A stretch of 64,000 nt of DNA, from assembly GCF_004362145.1 (NCBI RefSeq), contig NZ_SNXC01000013.1:207327-271326 (forward strand), given 5' to 3'. A program made the position numbers and the translations under genes. This DNA comes from Marinomonas balearica (GTDB lineage: Bacteria; Pseudomonadota; Gammaproteobacteria; Pseudomonadales; Marinomonadaceae). Numbering within the stretch: the first letter of the stretch is position 1; each line of letters begins with the position of its first letter. Under the pieces are notes generated by a model. That model did not search any database and was not told where the DNA came from. It was given only the letters and a program-made list of their open reading frames with translations. Shown piece by piece: positions 61,751 through 64,000 of the stretch.

Positions 61751-62984
61751 AGCGCAGAGCCTCCGCAGGTTCAACTTTAGACGCTCGCCACGCCGGATAC
61801 AATGTAGCCATCACAGTCATAACAAAGGCAAAACCAACAATAATTTGAACATCGCTCCATTGAAGCTCTGAAGGAAGGTAATTAATAAAGTAAACATCAC
61901 CGCTTAAAAATTTGGTACCAATCATTTGCTCTACCCATGCAATGACAGCACTAACATTCAATGCCGCAACAACACCAAGCACCAAACCGATCAAGGTTCC
62001 CAAACAACCTATAAACACGCCTTGCACAACAAACACTTGCATAACCTGACCCGAAGTAAGCCCCATTGTACGCAATATCGCAATATCGCTTTGCTTATCC
62101 GTAACGACCATCACAAGAGTAGAGACAATATTGAACGCTGCAACTGCCACTATAAGTGTTAACAGCAAGCCAATCATGGTCTTTTCCATTTTAATAGCTT
62201 GAAATAAATTGCCATGCGTTCTCGTCCAATCACTAATGCGGTTTTGGCCAGGAACAGCTCTAGCAATATCCCAGATTTTAGAAGGCGCATCAAATAAGTC
62301 ATCAAAACTGATCCTTAACGCTTCAACTTTATTAGAAGGGTAGCGCTTCAATTTCGCGGCATCGGCGATATTAATATACGCCAAGGAACTGTCTAGCTCG
62401 GCACCCACCGAGAATGTGCCCACAACGGTGAATCGCTTGAGTGTTGGAGTAACGCCTGCAATTGACACATTCGCCTTCGGCAAAAGAGCAGTAACTTTGT
62501 CGCCAACACGAACACCTAGCATTTTCGCTAACTGAGAACCAAGAACAATGCCGAATTTTTGATTCTTTAGCGCGTCTAGCGAACCGCTTTTCATATTTTC
62601 ATCTAGAATGGAAATTTTAGATTCCATATCGGTATCGATTCCATTTAACAGTGCTCCGTGCACACCTCGGGTCGATTGAAACATTACTTGCGCTTGAATG
62701 TGAGGTGCCACACCCACAACACCAGGCATTTTGCTGACCATTTTGGCCGTAGATTGCCAATTTTGAAGTATTGGATCTCCCCACACTGTTGCATGCGGAA
62801 CCATCCCCAATATGCGCTGGCGAAGCTCTCTATCAAACCCGTTCATAACAGACAAAACAGTAATAAGTACTGCTACACCCAACGTTATTCCAGCAATTGA
62901 AGAAAAGCTAATAAATGATATAAAGTGATTTTTACGCTTTGCTCGAGCGTATCTAAGTCCAATTTTTACGGGTAGCAAGTTCAA
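61743..62984 (-). CDS. lolC: Lipoprotein-releasing system permease, LolC/E family
   Basis: 413 residues: cytoplasmic N-terminus, first membrane helix about 25-47 (FSSIAGITLGVAVLITVLSV), a large periplasmic domain (about 50-265), and three C-terminal helices (about 270-300, 315-345 and 375-395). N-terminal IGLRYARAKRKNHFISFIS is typical of LolC/LolE. Only one permease gene is present next to lolD; many gammaproteobacteria have two (lolC and lolE) or a single LolF that forms homodimers. So it may be LolC, LolE or LolF. Confidence 0.9.
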   Translation of the reverse strand: MNLLPVKIGLRYARAKRKNHFISFISFSSIAGITLGVAVLITVLSVMNGFDRELRQRILGMVPHATVWGDPILQNWQSTAKMVSKMPGVVGVAPHIQAQVMFQSTRGVHGALLNGIDTDMESKISILDENMKSGSLDALKNQKFGIVLGSQLAKMLGVRVGDKVTALLPKANVSIAGVTPTLKRFTVVGTFSVGAELDSSLAYINIADAAKLKRYPSNKVEALRISFDDLFDAPSKIWDIARAVPGQNRISDWTRTHGNLFQAIKMEKTMIGLLLTLIVAVAAFNIVSTLVMVVTDKQSDIAILRTMGLTSGQVMQVFVVQGVFIGCLGTLIGLVLGVVAALNVSAVIAWVEQMIGTKFLSGDVYFINYLPSELQWSDVQIIVGFAFVMTVMATLYPAWRASKVEPAEALRYE

Positions 62985-63114
62985 GTGAATCTTCCATTCT
63001 TATAAATAATGCAGTCTCTATGACATTGGAGAAATATATAAGTTTCCAACTTCTTTGGAGTATTACCTCAGCTCATGTCTAAATAAAGCGCTCCTGCATC
63101 CATCTATTAAAAAC

Positions 63115-63143
63115 AAAAAGGGGCTTATTTAAGCCCCTTTTTT
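63115..63143 (-). terminator. Rho-independent terminator after purC
   Basis: AAAAAGGGGCTT-ATTT-AAGCCCCTTTTTT, a symmetric strong hairpin with T runs on both strands, 15 bp after the purC stop and upstream of lolC. Confidence 0.93.
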
Positions 63144-63157
63144 ACGGTCATGGCGTT

Positions 63158-63874
63158 TTAAGCATCAAAATCAATACCGATACGACGACCAACGTCTTCG
63201 TAGGCTTCAATCACACCACCCAAACCTTGGCGAAAGCGATCTTTGTCAAGCTTCTCTTTAGTTTCAGCATCCCAAAGTCGACAACCATCAGGAGAAAATT
63301 CATCTCCTAAAACAACCTCGCCATTGAATAAACCAAATTCCAACTTGTAATCAACCAAAATCATCCCGCCTTCAGCAAACAATGCTTTTAAAACATCATT
63401 TACTTGATAGGTTAGCGTTTTTGCTTCAGCTAAGTGCGCTACATCAGCCCAGCCGAACGACTCCACATGAGATTCATTGATCATAGGATCACCTAACTCA
63501 TCGTTTTTCAAAAACAACTCAAACGTAGGTGGTGTCAACTCAAGGCCTTCTTCGACGCCCAAGCGACGACATAGGCTTCCCGCAGCAACATTTCGTACAA
63601 CGCACTCAACAGGCATCATATCAAGACGCTTTACCAACGCCTCGTTGTCGCTTAACAATGCTTCGAAGTGTGTTGGTATACCAGCTTCTTCTAGTTTTTG
63701 CATAATAAACGCATTAAATTTGTTGTTTACCATGCCTTTTCGATTCAACTGCTCAACCTTTTTGCCATCAAAAGCTGAGGTATCGTCGCGGAATACGAGA
63801 ACCATTTTGTCAGGATCATCTGTACGAAATACAGATTTTGCCTTACCTGCATATAGCTCTTGTCGTTTTTCCAT
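63158..63874 (-). CDS. purC: Phosphoribosylaminoimidazole-succinocarboxamide synthase
   Basis: ATP-dependent joining of aspartate to CAIR in purine synthesis. 238 residues from the chosen ATG, the usual length. N-terminal [14 protein letters not shown], then [39 protein letters not shown] and [12 protein letters not shown]. The longest frame begins at 63976, but its first 34 residues have no family resemblance; the ATG at 63874 has GGAG nine bases upstream and fits the family start. Upstream to the window end (63875-64000) nothing could be identified. Confidence 0.97.
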   Translation of the reverse strand: MEKRQELYAGKAKSVFRTDDPDKMVLVFRDDTSAFDGKKVEQLNRKGMVNNKFNAFIMQKLEEAGIPTHFEALLSDNEALVKRLDMMPVECVVRNVAAGSLCRRLGVEEGLELTPPTFELFLKNDELGDPMINESHVESFGWADVAHLAEAKTLTYQVNDVLKALFAEGGMILVDYKLEFGLFNGEVVLGDEFSPDGCRLWDAETKEKLDKDRFRQGLGGVIEAYEDVGRRIGIDFDA

Positions 63875-64000
63875 TGAAGGGTCTCCGATTATGTCTGTGA
63901 GGGTATTAATTTTTCGATAGCAATGAAAGCAATCGATATGAAATAAGCAATGGGTACTCTGCTGCTGAAGTATCAATCTCTAAAAGGATACCTGATGCCT

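Noticed and set aside
1..64000. tRNA, rRNA, CRISPR arrays and insertion sequences
   Set aside because: None recognised on reading; every long stretch is accounted for by protein genes or short intergenic regions.

Overview
This window looks like a chromosomal segment of a moderately AT-rich marine gammaproteobacterium, most likely of the Oceanospirillales (Marinomonas-like). That placement is an inference from protein content and gene order, not a database result. Two blocks match Pseudomonas/Enterobacteria synteny as I remember it: ampE-nadC-pilABCD-coaE-yacG beside aceEF, and fabF-acpP-fabG-fabD-plsX-rpmF-yceD / maf / sppA / rluC / rne / murB-ptp-ycaR-lpxK-exbD-exbB-comEC / lolDC. No rRNA, tRNA, insertion sequence, prophage or CRISPR array was found. 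The window opens inside a patatin-like phospholipase gene and closes just upstream of purC.

Layout. 1-11060: central metabolism (patatin fragment, aceF and aceE, an AmpE-like membrane protein, nadC-ackA-pta). 11187-16265: a SprA-related putative metalloprotease, then a compact type IV pilus operon (pilin, short PilB-like ATPase, PilC, PilD) running into coaE and yacG. 16288-24625: signal transduction. Two paralogous two-gene modules (receiver-TPR protein plus a very small histidine-kinase-like ATPase) face each other tail to tail. They are followed by a gntR-benE transporter pair and a QseBC/PmrAB-like two-component system. 24937-36681: an accessory sensory island with a divergent minimal subtilase, a periplasmic binding protein overlapping a transmembrane GGDEF-EAL receptor, a divergently transcribed LuxP-like binding protein, a DUF6151-like zinc protein, an ammonium-transporter-PAS-GGDEF-EAL fusion and a second PAS-GGDEF-EAL protein. 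36729-39746: queF, an ABC-2 exporter and a PA2817-like protein. 39872-63874: conserved housekeeping genes for fatty acids, ribosomal protein L32, RNase E, peptidoglycan, lipid A, lipoprotein sorting and purines.

How the parts work together. AceEF makes acetyl-CoA, which Pta-AckA converts to acetate and ATP; the Fab/PlsX cluster uses acetyl/malonyl-CoA-derived acyl-ACP for phospholipid; MurI/MurB, LpxK and LolCD build the envelope. The most distinctive part is 16-37 kb. Three dual GGDEF-EAL proteins with intact signature motifs carry different sensory inputs: a helical periplasmic domain with a partner binding protein, an Amt ammonium channel, and tandem PAS-like domains. A LuxP homologue is present with no LuxQ beside it. 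In the mirror-image receiver-TPR/kinase modules, one kinase keeps its phospho-acceptor histidine and the other has lost it together with the G2 box. These are the best candidates for undescribed signalling systems here.

Start codons were moved from the longest ORF where homology or a ribosome binding site favoured a shorter gene (aceE, pilin, pilD, DUF6151-like, yceD, rne, sulP, lolD, purC). rpmF (59 codons) was read directly from the sequence.
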